Positions 40,054-48,699 of a stretch of DNA of 64,000 nucleotides are shown one piece after another. The position numbers and the translations under genes were made by a program. Below the pieces are notes generated by a model. That model saw nothing but the letters and a program-made list of their open reading frames with translations. It was not told the DNA's origin and ran no database searches. Each line of letters begins with the position of its first letter. Positions within the stretch are counted from its first letter, which is position 1. The DNA is from UBA4923 sp964606165 (GTDB lineage: Bacteria; Bacillota; Clostridia; Saccharofermentanales; DTU023). Location: positions 10,804 through 74,803 of the forward strand of contig CAZSFQ010000008.1 of NCBI GenBank assembly GCA_964606165.1. Direction: 5' to 3'.

Positions 40054-41444
40054 GGCAGCGCCGGCGCGTAGTCACGCCTCAAATAAGAGGCAGTGTGCGT
40101 TACACTCACATCCCCCCAGCTGCCGCGGCATGTAACTTCCGTGTAGTGGGGGCCCGTTACGACACGGCCGATGATTGGGGCAATCCGCTCCGCGATCACT
40201 TCAGGTGCTTGCAAAAAGATGAGAAGCCGCAAATAATCGCGGTAGCGCATGGGAACATTAAGACTGCTTGACCCGGGCCACAGATTGACTTCATAACCGT
40301 TTTGCAGCTGCGCGGTGTCCTTTGCCGCCTGGCCCAGGACGGCTGAGGCGATCAGCACCCACATGATCACTTCAGGGGACAGAACCACCTCTCCCGAAGT
40401 GATGGCGGCAACAGCAGCGGCGACAATCCCGGCGGCAATTTCAAAACCAGCAAGCTGCTTCTCATCGGTCAATACATGAAGAAGCCGCATGACAAAGCGG
40501 ATCGTCCCGATAAAAAGGCTCATGGCGTAGGAGCTTCTTGCTCCCTCAAAGCCGGTTGCGATCTCCTCCGCTTCATGATCGCGCAGGGATGAAAATGAGG
40601 AAATAACCCTGCCGTCCGGTGTCCTGTCTTCAGTCCGCACCCCATGGCGCACGACGAAGGGAACGTCATTCTTGAAGTAGGCCATTGTGTATTCGGTCAA
40701 AATGATCCGGTCCAAAAATCCTTCCGGGGCCACCAGGAGGGCATGGTCGACGACGGTCCCAAGCCGGTCGAGCCCGCTGTTGTCGAAAGGATCATAGTTG
40801 AAAATTTCCATGCTTCCGTCCTCCGAGGGAATCAGGGCGGGAGCCAGCTTGGATAGTCCCTGCTGGTAGGCGGCGCGCAGCTCATCGTCCATGTAGGTGT
40901 TGTATTCATCGAACCAATCAGCTTCGGATTGCCGGCTCAGAAACGGGTCGGCTGATTCATAGCCGCTGCTTGCGGCGCCGGGGATCAGCTTATTCAACTC
41001 GGAGAGGGGTATCTCCTGTTTCAGCTTCCCGATCTGTCGGAATTTATCAACCGCGTCCGCGATCAGGGAGGTCGCTGACCGCAATGTCATGTGACGCGCG
41101 ATTCCATCCCTGGTGACGGAAGGATCGCTCAGGGAGCCCTGGGGAGTGAAATGATTGTCCGCGCTGCTGCCGGGTCCGATCAAAGATGAAGATGCGCGCT
41201 CTGCCGACAGCAGATCGAAGGCAAAGAGTCCGAATTGCCGGTAGAGCTCACGGTCGTAAAGGGAGAGGATCGATTCGGCGGTCAGTGCGGTCCCGCGGAC
41301 AAGGTCAAGCTCAGCCCGGGTCCGCCTGCTGTGAACAAGAATACTGTGAAACAAGATCAGGACAACCGGCAGCACCAGGCACAAGGCAAGGCTGATTGAC
41401 CCGCCGTATTTCAGCATAGGGGGCTGTTTGCCATGTATCCGCAT
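40050..41444 (-). CDS. DUF5702-like/TadG-like membrane protein
   Basis: A 464-residue protein with a TadG-like start: GGSISLALCLVLPVVLILFH, then SRRTRAELDLVRGTALTAES and YDRELYRQFGLFAFD, a layout I associate with DUF5702 proteins of Clostridia. One N-terminal membrane anchor is clear, and two more hydrophobic stretches occur around residues 335-380. Its ATG shares one base with the stop of the small gene upstream (TGATG) and its stop overlaps the next gene by 4 bases, so the three are tightly coupled. Function is unknown; surface assembly is inferred. Confidence 0.7.
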   Translation of the reverse strand: MRIHGKQPPMLKYGGSISLALCLVLPVVLILFHSILVHSRRTRAELDLVRGTALTAESILSLYDRELYRQFGLFAFDLLSAERASSSLIGPGSSADNHFTPQGSLSDPSVTRDGIARHMTLRSATSLIADAVDKFRQIGKLKQEIPLSELNKLIPGAASSGYESADPFLSRQSEADWFDEYNTYMDDELRAAYQQGLSKLAPALIPSEDGSMEIFNYDPFDNSGLDRLGTVVDHALLVAPEGFLDRIILTEYTMAYFKNDVPFVVRHGVRTEDRTPDGRVISSFSSLRDHEAEEIATGFEGARSSYAMSLFIGTIRFVMRLLHVLTDEKQLAGFEIAAGIVAAAVAAITSGEVVLSPEVIMWVLIASAVLGQAAKDTAQLQNGYEVNLWPGSSSLNVPMRYRDYLRLLIFLQAPEVIAERIAPIIGRVVTGPHYTEVTCRGSWGDVSVTHTASYLRRDYAPALP

Positions 41445-41743
41445 CAGGGAGGGTCTTCCTTCTCTCCGCCAGGATTGATAAGTCCGGCCAGGTCTTTTGC
41501 AAAAGAAATCATTTCAACCACCTTCTGAGGACAAGTTTCAACGGCCGGTATCCAGCTTTCTGCTCCTTCAATTTTGTAGTGGCGGCAGGTTGACCCGCAG
41601 TCCTTGATCCTCAGGGCGGCATGGGCTGAAATTACCCCTGTCCTCTTTACTCCTGCCGCGGCAGGTCCTGCCAGGCCAGTCAAATGTGCCAGGATTGAAA
41701 GACAGCATGGAATTGCTACCAGGGCCTCAAGTGAAAATCCCAT
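41444..41743 (-). CDS. Small TadE-like pseudopilin
   Basis: A 99-residue protein beginning MGFSLEALVAIPCCLSILAH. The Gly-Phe-Ser-Leu-Glu start followed by a hydrophobic helix is prepilin-like. The rest is short and has four cysteines in its soluble part, including KDCGSTCRHY and VETCPQ, suggesting disulphides. ATG 41743 has AAGGGGG seven bases upstream; an ATG eight codons earlier is less likely. It is the first gene of the TadE/G trio, just after a terminator. Confidence 0.62.
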   Translation of the reverse strand: MGFSLEALVAIPCCLSILAHLTGLAGPAAAGVKRTGVISAHAALRIKDCGSTCRHYKIEGAESWIPAVETCPQKVVEMISFAKDLAGLINPGGEKEDPP

Positions 41744-41781
41744 CTTTTTTCCCCCTTGGGCCATCATGGCGCGGCCGGGTC

Positions 41782-41813
41782 AAAAAAAAGCGGCCTGCTT
41801 CCGACGAAGGCCG
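41782..41813 (-). terminator. Terminator after the MBL-fold hydrolase gene
   Basis: On the minus strand, CGGCCT pairs with AGGCCG around an 11-base loop, followed by C and eight T. It separates the hydrolase from the TadE/G trio. Confidence 0.85.
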
Positions 41814-41853
41814 TCCCACATTGTCTTTTTGTCCCCGTCAGGAGGAGTACGGG

Positions 41854-42525
41854 TCAGCTGGAAAAACCGCTTGCCAGAAGAAAACGGCAAGCCTGGGAAG
41901 CAGTAGTGGCGCTGCCGTGCCCCGGACAGACAGGAAGGCCGGGCGGCATATCCTTCAGCAGGCGGCATAAGCGCTCCAGCGAAAGGCGCATCAGCCGGTC
42001 ATCACCGGTCACGAAGTCTGTACGGCCCCAGCCGCAGTCAAACAGGGTATCGCCTGTAATAAGGGCCAGGGGAACCATCCGCTTCCCTTCTTGTTTTTTG
42101 ATCAAAAAGCAGGACGAACCCATGGTATGGCCGGGTGTATGGATGACTTCCATGCCATAATCTTCAGCAAGGGCTAACTCTTCGCCGCCTTCGAGGGCCT
42201 GGTCAGGATGGCAAAAGGCCGCGGGGCGTCCAAAGAAAGCGGACGCGTTTGCCAGGGTATCGTCCAGCATTGGAATATCCCCCCTGTGCATAATGAAGGG
42301 CCTGGCAGGCATCTCTTCCTTCCAGACATTGACGGAGCCGATGTGGTCATAATGCGCGTGTGTCGCGTAGATGGCCTTGACAGCCGCAGCATCCGGGACC
42401 AGGTCAGGAGCAAGGGAGGGATCGAAAAGTATGGACTGATCGGCAAGGGTCAGCAGGTAAGTGTTGCAGCGCCGAAATCTTTCAGGGAAACAGGATAAGT
42501 TTTCTGTTATCTTGACGCATTTCAT
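41854..42525 (-). CDS. Metallo-beta-lactamase-fold hydrolase
   Basis: Glyoxalase II-like MBL protein of 223 residues. Metal ligands are in ATHAHYDHIGSVNVW, HTPGHTMGSSCF, ITGDTLFDCGWGRTDF and VCPGHGSATT. The order and spacing match small thiolesterase-like MBL hydrolases; the true substrate is not readable. Its start overlaps the stop of the MGS-like gene by 4 bases, so the two are co-translated. Glyoxalase II and methylglyoxal synthase both belong to methylglyoxal metabolism, but the neighbour appears catalytically dead. Confidence 0.87.
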   Translation of the reverse strand: MKCVKITENLSCFPERFRRCNTYLLTLADQSILFDPSLAPDLVPDAAAVKAIYATHAHYDHIGSVNVWKEEMPARPFIMHRGDIPMLDDTLANASAFFGRPAAFCHPDQALEGGEELALAEDYGMEVIHTPGHTMGSSCFLIKKQEGKRMVPLALITGDTLFDCGWGRTDFVTGDDRLMRLSLERLCRLLKDMPPGLPVCPGHGSATTASQACRFLLASGFSS

Positions 42526-42917
42526 GATGAGCGCAATAACTCACGCCAGTCAAGGTCGCCCCGATTGATGGCATGCACGAGAATCTCAGCCGTTGCCGTA
42601 TTGGTCGCGAAAGGGATGCTGTTTACATCACAAGCCTGAAAGAGCCGCAGCTGGGATTCAGAGGGTGTTTGAACGGGATCGCGCAAACAGATCACGGCAT
42701 CAATTTCATTATAGAAGGCCAGGGAAGCGAGCTGGCTGTAAATGCTGTCAATATCGGATGAGTATGTTTCCGGCTGGAGCGATGTCGCTTCCTTGATAAG
42801 GCGGGCTGTGCTGAGCGGAGAAATAAGATCATGCCTGCTTAAAATCTGTTTATACGCGATACAAAAATTGACGAGTAGTTCATTTTTGGTCATATCGGAT
42901 AACAGAACGATTTTCAT
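42522..42917 (-). CDS. Methylglyoxal synthase-like domain protein lacking the active site
   Basis: A 131-residue MGS-like protein. Family features kept are FCIAYKQILSRHDLISPLST, IDAVICLRDPVQTP and FATNTATAEILVHAI. Catalytic motifs of MgsA are not: the His of the VAHD strand is Ser (LLSDMTK), the GPMGGDQQ loop with the catalytic Asp is replaced by TYSSDIDSIYS, and the PHDPD loop by TPSESQ. It is therefore probably not a methylglyoxal synthase; a regulatory role is inference. ATG at 42917 is preceded by a GGACGCG/CGCGTCC hairpin that separates it from the nearest Shine-Dalgarno-like run. mgsA near mre/PBP2 genes is known in Clostridia. Confidence 0.78.
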   Translation of the reverse strand: MKIVLLSDMTKNELLVNFCIAYKQILSRHDLISPLSTARLIKEATSLQPETYSSDIDSIYSQLASLAFYNEIDAVICLRDPVQTPSESQLRLFQACDVNSIPFATNTATAEILVHAINRGDLDWRELLRSS

Positions 42918-42993
42918 ACCGCGCACCCGGACGCGCTGCTGCAGACGCGTCCCCTCTTCTTCCTATTGCACATTAGCTAAAGCGTTATTGCTT

Positions 42994-43022
42994 ATTCTAA
43001 ACGATGGGAGGCATGAGTACAA
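42994..43022 (-). promoter_or_regulatory. Possible promoter of the MGS-like and MBL genes
   Basis: On the minus strand, TAGAAT (42994-42999) is a good -10, and 17 bases upstream lies a poor -35, TTGTAC (43017-43022). It sits right after the PBP2 stop codon. Confidence 0.4.
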
Positions 43023-43026
43023 GAGC

Positions 43027-45336
43027 CTAGCGTCCCCTGTACGCATCATAGGAGCCCATCCGCGCGTGGCCGGGCTCAACACCGAAATACTCGCACAGTA
43101 TCCGGTAGGAGATATCAGCTGAATACTCACCATAGGCCCCATCCGAGATGGCGTGCACAATGACAATCTCAGGATCGTCAGCCGGGGCGTAACAGACAAA
43201 GACGGAATTGGAGATGGGCTCCATTCTTTCATTGTAAGATTCAGCGGTTCCGGTTTTACAGGCAACCCGTACCGGAAAATCGTGGAGGAGGACACCCGTC
43301 CGGTTGCTCATTTCTTTCGAGAGGCCAACCATGCTTTCACGCAAAGCAGCCACATTCAAAGGATCAAATCCAAGTTCGACTGATTCGATTTGTTCGGGGA
43401 TGATGATCTCCCCTTCAGGCGAAACTATTTCCTTGATGAAGTGCGGCGTCGTGAGCCGGTTCGTCGCAAGACCGGCAATGGCCCGTGCCATTTGAAGCAT
43501 GCTGTAGCTGTTATAGAACTGACCGATTGACGTCTGGCAGGTATCCGCGATGAACCAGGTCTGATCTTCAGCCTGGGTATTGAGCTGCTTTTTAACCTCC
43601 CGCGAAGGGCGTACGCCGGCCGCTTCTCCGGCAATATCAAGGCCTGGCATTTCACCGAGCCCCAGTGACCGGGCAAGTTCACTGATCCGGTCAATCCCCG
43701 TTTCAACCCCTATCTGAAAGAAATAGAGGTTACAGGAGGTTACAACGGCCCGGGTCAGCCCGATGTCACCATGCCAGCCGTAACAGCGCCAGGTAAAGCC
43801 GCCGATTTCCTCGATCCCCCTGCACCTCAACACATTGCGGTAGGGTGTGATGACTCCGGCTTCCAGCGCAGCCATGGCAGTCACCGGCTTGAAAGTCGAC
43901 CCGGGCGTATAGACCTCCGCGATTCCCCTGTTCAGCAAGGGCCGGTAGACGGTATCCGTCAGCAGGCCAGTGACGCGGGCGGCGGCCTCGGGATCCTTGT
44001 CCTGAATGAGGAAGTCGGCGGGATCATAGTCGGGGTAGTTGGCATTGACGAGAATGGCGCCTGTCCTGGCGTCCAGGACGATGACACTGCCGCCGGGGGC
44101 TTCCATCTGCCGGTCCTTGTGGGTGCCCCCCCGAAACTCCATGATCTTGAGCTCCAGCTCCTCCCGGGCCACCTTCTGCAATTTCATATCAAGGGTCAGC
44201 TTGACTTCATTGCCTGCCATGGGCCTTACCGAGGTTTCTCCGGGAAAAGTAACCGGGTTGGCTGAATCCTCACTGTACCAGGAGCTGAGAGTCTCCGTTC
44301 CGGATTCGCCGCGAAGATAGCGCTCAGCTGCCTGTTCAACACCTGTCTTGCCGATCAGGTCATTGATGCCATAGCCTGCTGTTTTCAGACGGCTGTATTC
44401 CGTTGATGATATCCGCCCCAGATATCCGAGCGTATGGCCGGCATAGCGGCTGTCCTCCGTATAGCGCCTCTGGTAATGCTTGGTCACAACGACGCCGGGA
44501 TACTTATAGTTTTGTTCAATCAGCCTGGCTGCCAGTCCCTCCGGGACCTGGTCAGCCAGAACAAGAGGCTGGCGGCTCACAAAGAGCCAGTTATTCTCAA
44601 GCAGAAGATAGCGCAGCTGCATGATCAGGAAGGCTTCGCCATCGGTGTAAAGCCTGCTCCCGGAAGCCCGGTCCGGCTCTATCTTAAAGTAGTCATCGAG
44701 CAGGAAGTCAAAAAACTCATCCGGATCGTCCCGGACCATACGGCGTTTCTGCCTTTCCGTAACCGCCTTGTCCTGTTCGATCAGGTTAAAGAGATCCTTG
44801 TCTGTCTGCCAGTAGGTGATCTCGTCAGGCGGCTGGCGGAAGACAAAGCGGAGGTTTTCTTCCGTTGTGAGAAGGTTTTCTTCCCTGTATTCCTGGGGTA
44901 AATCAAACCATTTCAATAAGGGGCTGTTGAAGTCACAATGGTACTCATCAAAAAGTATGGCCAGATCAAGCAGGAAACGGTTTAGCTGTTCGTTGGTCAT
45001 CTGGGTCGAAACCAGCTCAACCCGGTCAAGGGCATCGGAAACCGCCAGAGGAATCCCGTTCCGGTCCACGATATCGCCGCGCGGTGCCTCCAGCTCGATC
45101 TCGCTCATCTTGCCCGCAGTTTCCGGAACGAAGGCGTCGTGCTTGCCGAAGAGCTGCAGCGAGCCGGTCCGTATCAAAATGAGCAGAAGGACTGCAGCAA
45201 CCAGGCCGGCCAGAAGCGCGAACCGCCGTCCCCCGGGGAAGATAGAGGGTGACCGCCCGCTTTCTGACTTCCTGAAAGTCATGGCGGGCAGAAAAGACGA
45301 TCCGGGCGACCCGGACGGACCGGTCCGATCACTCAT
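43027..45336 (-). CDS. mrdA: Penicillin-binding protein 2 (elongation transpeptidase)
   Basis: Class B transpeptidase for lateral wall synthesis. One membrane anchor lies at about residues 38-58, followed by the dimerisation domain (APRGDIVDRNGIPLA). The transpeptidase domain has the active serine in GSTFKP (about residue 480), SCN in VTSCNLYFF and KTG in ACKTGTAE (about residue 694). The 769-residue length is normal for PBP2. The start overlaps the end of mreD by 8 bases, placing it in the mreC-mreD-PBP2 cluster. No rodA gene follows here. Confidence 0.94.
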   Translation of the reverse strand: MSDRTGPSGSPGSSFLPAMTFRKSESGRSPSIFPGGRRFALLAGLVAAVLLLILIRTGSLQLFGKHDAFVPETAGKMSEIELEAPRGDIVDRNGIPLAVSDALDRVELVSTQMTNEQLNRFLLDLAILFDEYHCDFNSPLLKWFDLPQEYREENLLTTEENLRFVFRQPPDEITYWQTDKDLFNLIEQDKAVTERQKRRMVRDDPDEFFDFLLDDYFKIEPDRASGSRLYTDGEAFLIMQLRYLLLENNWLFVSRQPLVLADQVPEGLAARLIEQNYKYPGVVVTKHYQRRYTEDSRYAGHTLGYLGRISSTEYSRLKTAGYGINDLIGKTGVEQAAERYLRGESGTETLSSWYSEDSANPVTFPGETSVRPMAGNEVKLTLDMKLQKVAREELELKIMEFRGGTHKDRQMEAPGGSVIVLDARTGAILVNANYPDYDPADFLIQDKDPEAAARVTGLLTDTVYRPLLNRGIAEVYTPGSTFKPVTAMAALEAGVITPYRNVLRCRGIEEIGGFTWRCYGWHGDIGLTRAVVTSCNLYFFQIGVETGIDRISELARSLGLGEMPGLDIAGEAAGVRPSREVKKQLNTQAEDQTWFIADTCQTSIGQFYNSYSMLQMARAIAGLATNRLTTPHFIKEIVSPEGEIIIPEQIESVELGFDPLNVAALRESMVGLSKEMSNRTGVLLHDFPVRVACKTGTAESYNERMEPISNSVFVCYAPADDPEIVIVHAISDGAYGEYSADISYRILCEYFGVEPGHARMGSYDAYRGR

Positions 45337-45901
45337 GAGTCACCTCCTTTGCCCTGACTGTCAAATCCGGTCCCCCCTCTCCGGTCTGCCTCTTCAAAAA
45401 GCCTAGCCAGAAATAGCCGCTTATCAGCAAAGCTCCCCCCACATTGACCAGCAGCTGCAATGGTATCGATGCAAAGGCGATCCTTATGACGGTGCCAAAA
45501 GTTGAAATAATCTGATCAAGGGGAACCAGCCAGGCAAAAACCGCCAGGGTCAAGGTATGGACGACCGTTGCGCCTGCGACCAGGAGACTGGCCCGGATGG
45601 CATAGTTTTTCCAGCCGTCGCGCGCCAGGGCATTTCCGCAAAGGCAAAGGATCATTACCACCAGCATACCCAGTCCGTACCCTCTCCCGGCTGCATAGTC
45701 ACGGATAAAACCCGCGGCCAGGCCCAGGATAAAACCGTCATAACCGGGTGTCCACAAAGCCGCCAGCAGCGGAAATAATAAAAGGAAGTCCGGCGTGGGA
45801 AAAGCTCTTTCCAAAGACAGCATGAGCTGCAGGAGGGCGAGGAAGATAAAGGCGGGACCGTAGACTGCCAGCCGTCTTCCAAGGCTGGCTTCACGATTCA
45901 T
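45329..45901 (-). CDS. mreD: Rod shape-determining protein MreD
   Basis: Small polytopic membrane protein of 190 residues with five or six hydrophobic helices, such as YGPAFIFLALLQLMLSLE and GLGMLVVMILCLCGNAL. GFILGLAAGFIRDYAAGRG is typical of MreD. ATG 45901 (MNREASLGRR) overlaps the mreC stop by 11 bases; an earlier start is less likely. It acts with MreC and PBP2 in the elongasome. Confidence 0.9.
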   Translation of the reverse strand: MNREASLGRRLAVYGPAFIFLALLQLMLSLERAFPTPDFLLLFPLLAALWTPGYDGFILGLAAGFIRDYAAGRGYGLGMLVVMILCLCGNALARDGWKNYAIRASLLVAGATVVHTLTLAVFAWLVPLDQIISTFGTVIRIAFASIPLQLLVNVGGALLISGYFWLGFLKRQTGEGGPDLTVRAKEVTHE

Positions 45902-46742
45902 GGTCAGGCTCCGACAAGACAAAGACGTAACGGAGATGGTCGAAATCAGCAGCAGGCGCCACCAGGCAGGACATTGTCTTACCGCTCGCGTCAGGGATGG
46001 TTTCCGTCACAGTTCCAATCAGGATCCCCTCGGGATATATGCCGCTGTCGCCAGAAGTGACCAGCCGGTCCCCCACACGGACAGGAATTCCCTCCGCGAT
46101 ATTGTCGGCCAGGCACAAACCCTGCTGCTGCAGCTCCAGATCACCGCGCACCCGGAAAGAAGACCGGTAGCTGCCTTCTACCTGCGCGCTGACGGCAAAA
46201 GCCTCATGGAGAAGCGGCAGGACTTTGCTCGATCCCAGTTCGGAAGAATGAACGCGCCCGATCAGGGCCATGTTCTGATCGACGACGGGCAAGGTCAGGT
46301 TTCCCGCAGACGAGACACCGTGCAGGCGCCCCGCCTTGATCCGCAACAAGTCAAAGGCCTGGCCCAGATCACGGTTGATAACCGCAGCCCCATGAATCTC
46401 CTTGTCTTCAAAGACAGTTGTCAGCTTCAGCGCCTCTTTCAACTCGTCGTAGGCGCGCATTTTATTGAGGTTCTGAAGGATCTGCAAGTTGAGATTGGCT
46501 TTTTCTTCCTCCAGTTTCTCAATCTGGAGGAGCAGTCTTCTGTTTTCACTGACGGCACCGAAATAGCCCCGTATCACTGAAATCCCCTGCTGAAATCCGG
46601 ACGCGAGAGGATCGAAAAGCCCGCCGAAATAATCGCCGATCCGGGAGCGGGTCGTTCCCGGAAGCGCTGTCAGTATGAAGGCCGCCAGAAGAGCGACCGT
46701 AACAAGAACGATAAGCATGACCCTGGGGCCGCGTCGTTTCAC
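45891..46742 (-). CDS. mreC: Cell shape-determining protein MreC
   Basis: Membrane-anchored elongasome scaffold of 283 residues. An N-terminal helix (VMLIVLVTVALLAAFILTAL) is followed by a coiled coil at about residues 62-100 (ENRRLLLQIEKLEEEKANLN). The periplasmic-type beta domain has GAAVINRDLGQAFDLLRIK, PVVDQNMALIGRVHSSELGS and VTSGDSGIYPEGILIGTV. It is upstream of mreD. The normal upstream partner mreB is missing; radC is the next gene, 82 bases away. Confidence 0.93.
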   Translation of the reverse strand: MKRRGPRVMLIVLVTVALLAAFILTALPGTTRSRIGDYFGGLFDPLASGFQQGISVIRGYFGAVSENRRLLLQIEKLEEEKANLNLQILQNLNKMRAYDELKEALKLTTVFEDKEIHGAAVINRDLGQAFDLLRIKAGRLHGVSSAGNLTLPVVDQNMALIGRVHSSELGSSKVLPLLHEAFAVSAQVEGSYRSSFRVRGDLELQQQGLCLADNIAEGIPVRVGDRLVTSGDSGIYPEGILIGTVTETIPDASGKTMSCLVAPAADFDHLRYVFVLSEPDHES

Positions 46743-46824
46743 AGGCTGGCGCTCCTTTCACAATGGGCCCCTCCGGGGCACCCGATGACGGAATCAGTTT
46801 AGCATAATCTGTTGCGGGCTCCAG

Positions 46825-47553
46825 CTAGCAAAGCCCCAATCTGCTAAAACTGGATGATGATTCTGCCCCGACTATGACATGGTCAAGTACGGGAATTCCC
46901 ATCATTTTCCCCAGTTCAGTAAACTTCCTGGTTGATTCGATATCAGCCTGTGACGGTGATGAGTCACCGCTCGGGTGGTTGTGAACAAGGACAATGGAGG
47001 CCGCGTTTGCCTTGACCGCTTCGCGGAAAATATCGCGCGGATGGATGACAGCCGCCGCGAGCCCCCCTTGTGAGATCCGGACCGTCTTGATGATCCGGTT
47101 GCGGGTGTCAAGCAGGAGGACGTGAAACTCTTCCCTGGGCAGATAGCGCATGGTCGCCTCCACATGCCGGATCACATCGTCCGGGCCCTGGGCCTGCACC
47201 CTGACCTCCGACCGGCGGTCCGCGGCCACGCGCTGGCCGAGCTCGACGGCCGCAAGCACCCGGACCGCCTTGACCCGTCCGATGCCTGGTATCTCCTGGA
47301 GCTCCTGAGGGCTCATATCAAGCAGGCCTTTCAACCCTTCACTTTTCACAAGTATCTTCTGGGCAATCTGAAGAGCGGTCTCCCCGCTCCGTCCCGATGT
47401 CAGGATGATGGCCAGCAATTCGGCGTGGCCAAGCGTTCCGACACCCTTTCCTTCTGCCTTTTCGTAAGGCCTCTCGGATGAGGGCAATTCCTTCATGGTC
47501 AGGGAGGCGGTTTCAAGATTTTTCCCCCTGTTTCTTCCTTGTTTCTCCTGCAT
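46825..47553 (-). CDS. radC: RadC family JAB-domain protein
   Basis: DUF2466 protein of 242 residues. An N-terminal helix-hairpin-helix (MSPQELQEIPGIGRVKAVRV) is followed by a JAB/MPN metalloprotease-like domain with HNHPSGDSSPSQADIE and a conserved YLPREEFHVLLLDTRNRI. Despite the name, the role in repair is doubtful. ATG at 47553 has AAAGG ten bases upstream; ATG at codon 20 is the alternative. A perfect -35 (TTGACA at 47654-47659) overlaps the holA stop, but no good -10 follows. radC next to mre genes is typical. Confidence 0.92.
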   Translation of the reverse strand: MQEKQGRNRGKNLETASLTMKELPSSERPYEKAEGKGVGTLGHAELLAIILTSGRSGETALQIAQKILVKSEGLKGLLDMSPQELQEIPGIGRVKAVRVLAAVELGQRVAADRRSEVRVQAQGPDDVIRHVEATMRYLPREEFHVLLLDTRNRIIKTVRISQGGLAAAVIHPRDIFREAVKANAASIVLVHNHPSGDSSPSQADIESTRKFTELGKMMGIPVLDHVIVGAESSSSFSRLGLC

Positions 47554-47655
47554 TCCTCTTCAACCTTTCTTCGATTTACACGGCGAAACAAGGCCTGAGA
47601 ACCAGGTCGGGCTTGGCAGTAAAAAAGATCAGAAATTTGAAAGACAGGCTGCTTG

Positions 47656-48699
47656 TCAAGCGATTTCGCAAGCTCTTATGACCAGGATCGCCAGGGCTTG
47701 CCCGCTGTCGATTTTTCCTGTTTTTACAGCAATATCTGCCTGAAAGCAGTTTTCCATCATGGATTCCAGACCCTCCACGGTGAAGCGTTTCGCCTGCCTC
47801 GCAAGCTTGCGGGCGAAAAACTGGCTTTGGGTGATACCGCTTTCAATGATCCGGTCACTTGTTACGCATTCGCTGGCAATCAGCAAATCACGCGACTGAC
47901 GTGCCAGCATGGTCTGGATAAACAAGGGCGCTTCCCTGCGGGCCAGCAGTACATCGAGCCGCTCCAGCGCCTCATCAATTTTGCCGGTCGCGATCGCGTC
48001 GGTCAGGTCAAATATTTTACCCGTCAGGTCATCGCTGCACAGGTAATCGATGTCAGCCAGGGTAATGTCGGTCCGGCCTGTGTATCGAAAATACAAAAAG
48101 ACGGTTGTCAGTTCACTGAAGATCGCGGCCATGGAATGATCACAGCGTCTGATCAGGGAGTCGGCGGCTTCCCTGGTGATACGAAGTTTTTCGCGGCTGC
48201 ACAAGGCGGAGATCCAGGTCAGCAGGTCGGAGGGTGTCTGCCGGTCGAACCTGGCCGACAATGCCCCCTGCTTTCTCATCCTGCGGAGCAGGGCATGGGA
48301 GGAATTTGCCGACGCCTCCGTAAAGATCAGATGGCAGTTATCCGGAGGATGGGCAAGCGCCTGGTCCAACTCATGGGGGATTCCTGATGAAGGCGTTGTG
48401 GAAAAGAAGCCGCTCTGATCGATCAGGATTACCTTGCGGGCCGAAAGAAATGGTGGCGTCGCCATCTCAGCCAGCAGACGGGCCGTGTCAATTGAAGACG
48501 GCTTTCCGTCGCCTGTCATCTTTACAAGATCCATGGCTTCCGCGCCCGGAGAAACAAGAGCCGCGACAATCCGGTCACGCACCTGCCGGACCAGAAACAA
48601 CTCCTCACCCGTCAGGATATAGGCGGGACGGTCAACTGACCTTTCCAGGTCCCTGCCTGTTTCACGGTAATTCATCCATTTGTCAGCGACCGGCATCAT
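47656..48699 (-). CDS. holA: DNA polymerase III subunit delta
   Basis: Clamp loader delta subunit that opens the sliding clamp. The 347-residue protein has the usual start ILTGEELFLVRQVRDRIVAA, RLLAEMATPPFLSARKVILI and a helical C-terminal collar (LLARREAPLFIQTMLARQSR). It overlaps the end of comEC by 17 bases, the common comEC-holA order. The ATGATG start has AGGGGAG upstream. rpsT, often next in Bacillota, is not present. Confidence 0.92.
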   Translation of the reverse strand: MMPVADKWMNYRETGRDLERSVDRPAYILTGEELFLVRQVRDRIVAALVSPGAEAMDLVKMTGDGKPSSIDTARLLAEMATPPFLSARKVILIDQSGFFSTTPSSGIPHELDQALAHPPDNCHLIFTEASANSSHALLRRMRKQGALSARFDRQTPSDLLTWISALCSREKLRITREAADSLIRRCDHSMAAIFSELTTVFLYFRYTGRTDITLADIDYLCSDDLTGKIFDLTDAIATGKIDEALERLDVLLARREAPLFIQTMLARQSRDLLIASECVTSDRIIESGITQSQFFARKLARQAKRFTVEGLESMMENCFQADIAVKTGKIDSGQALAILVIRACEIA

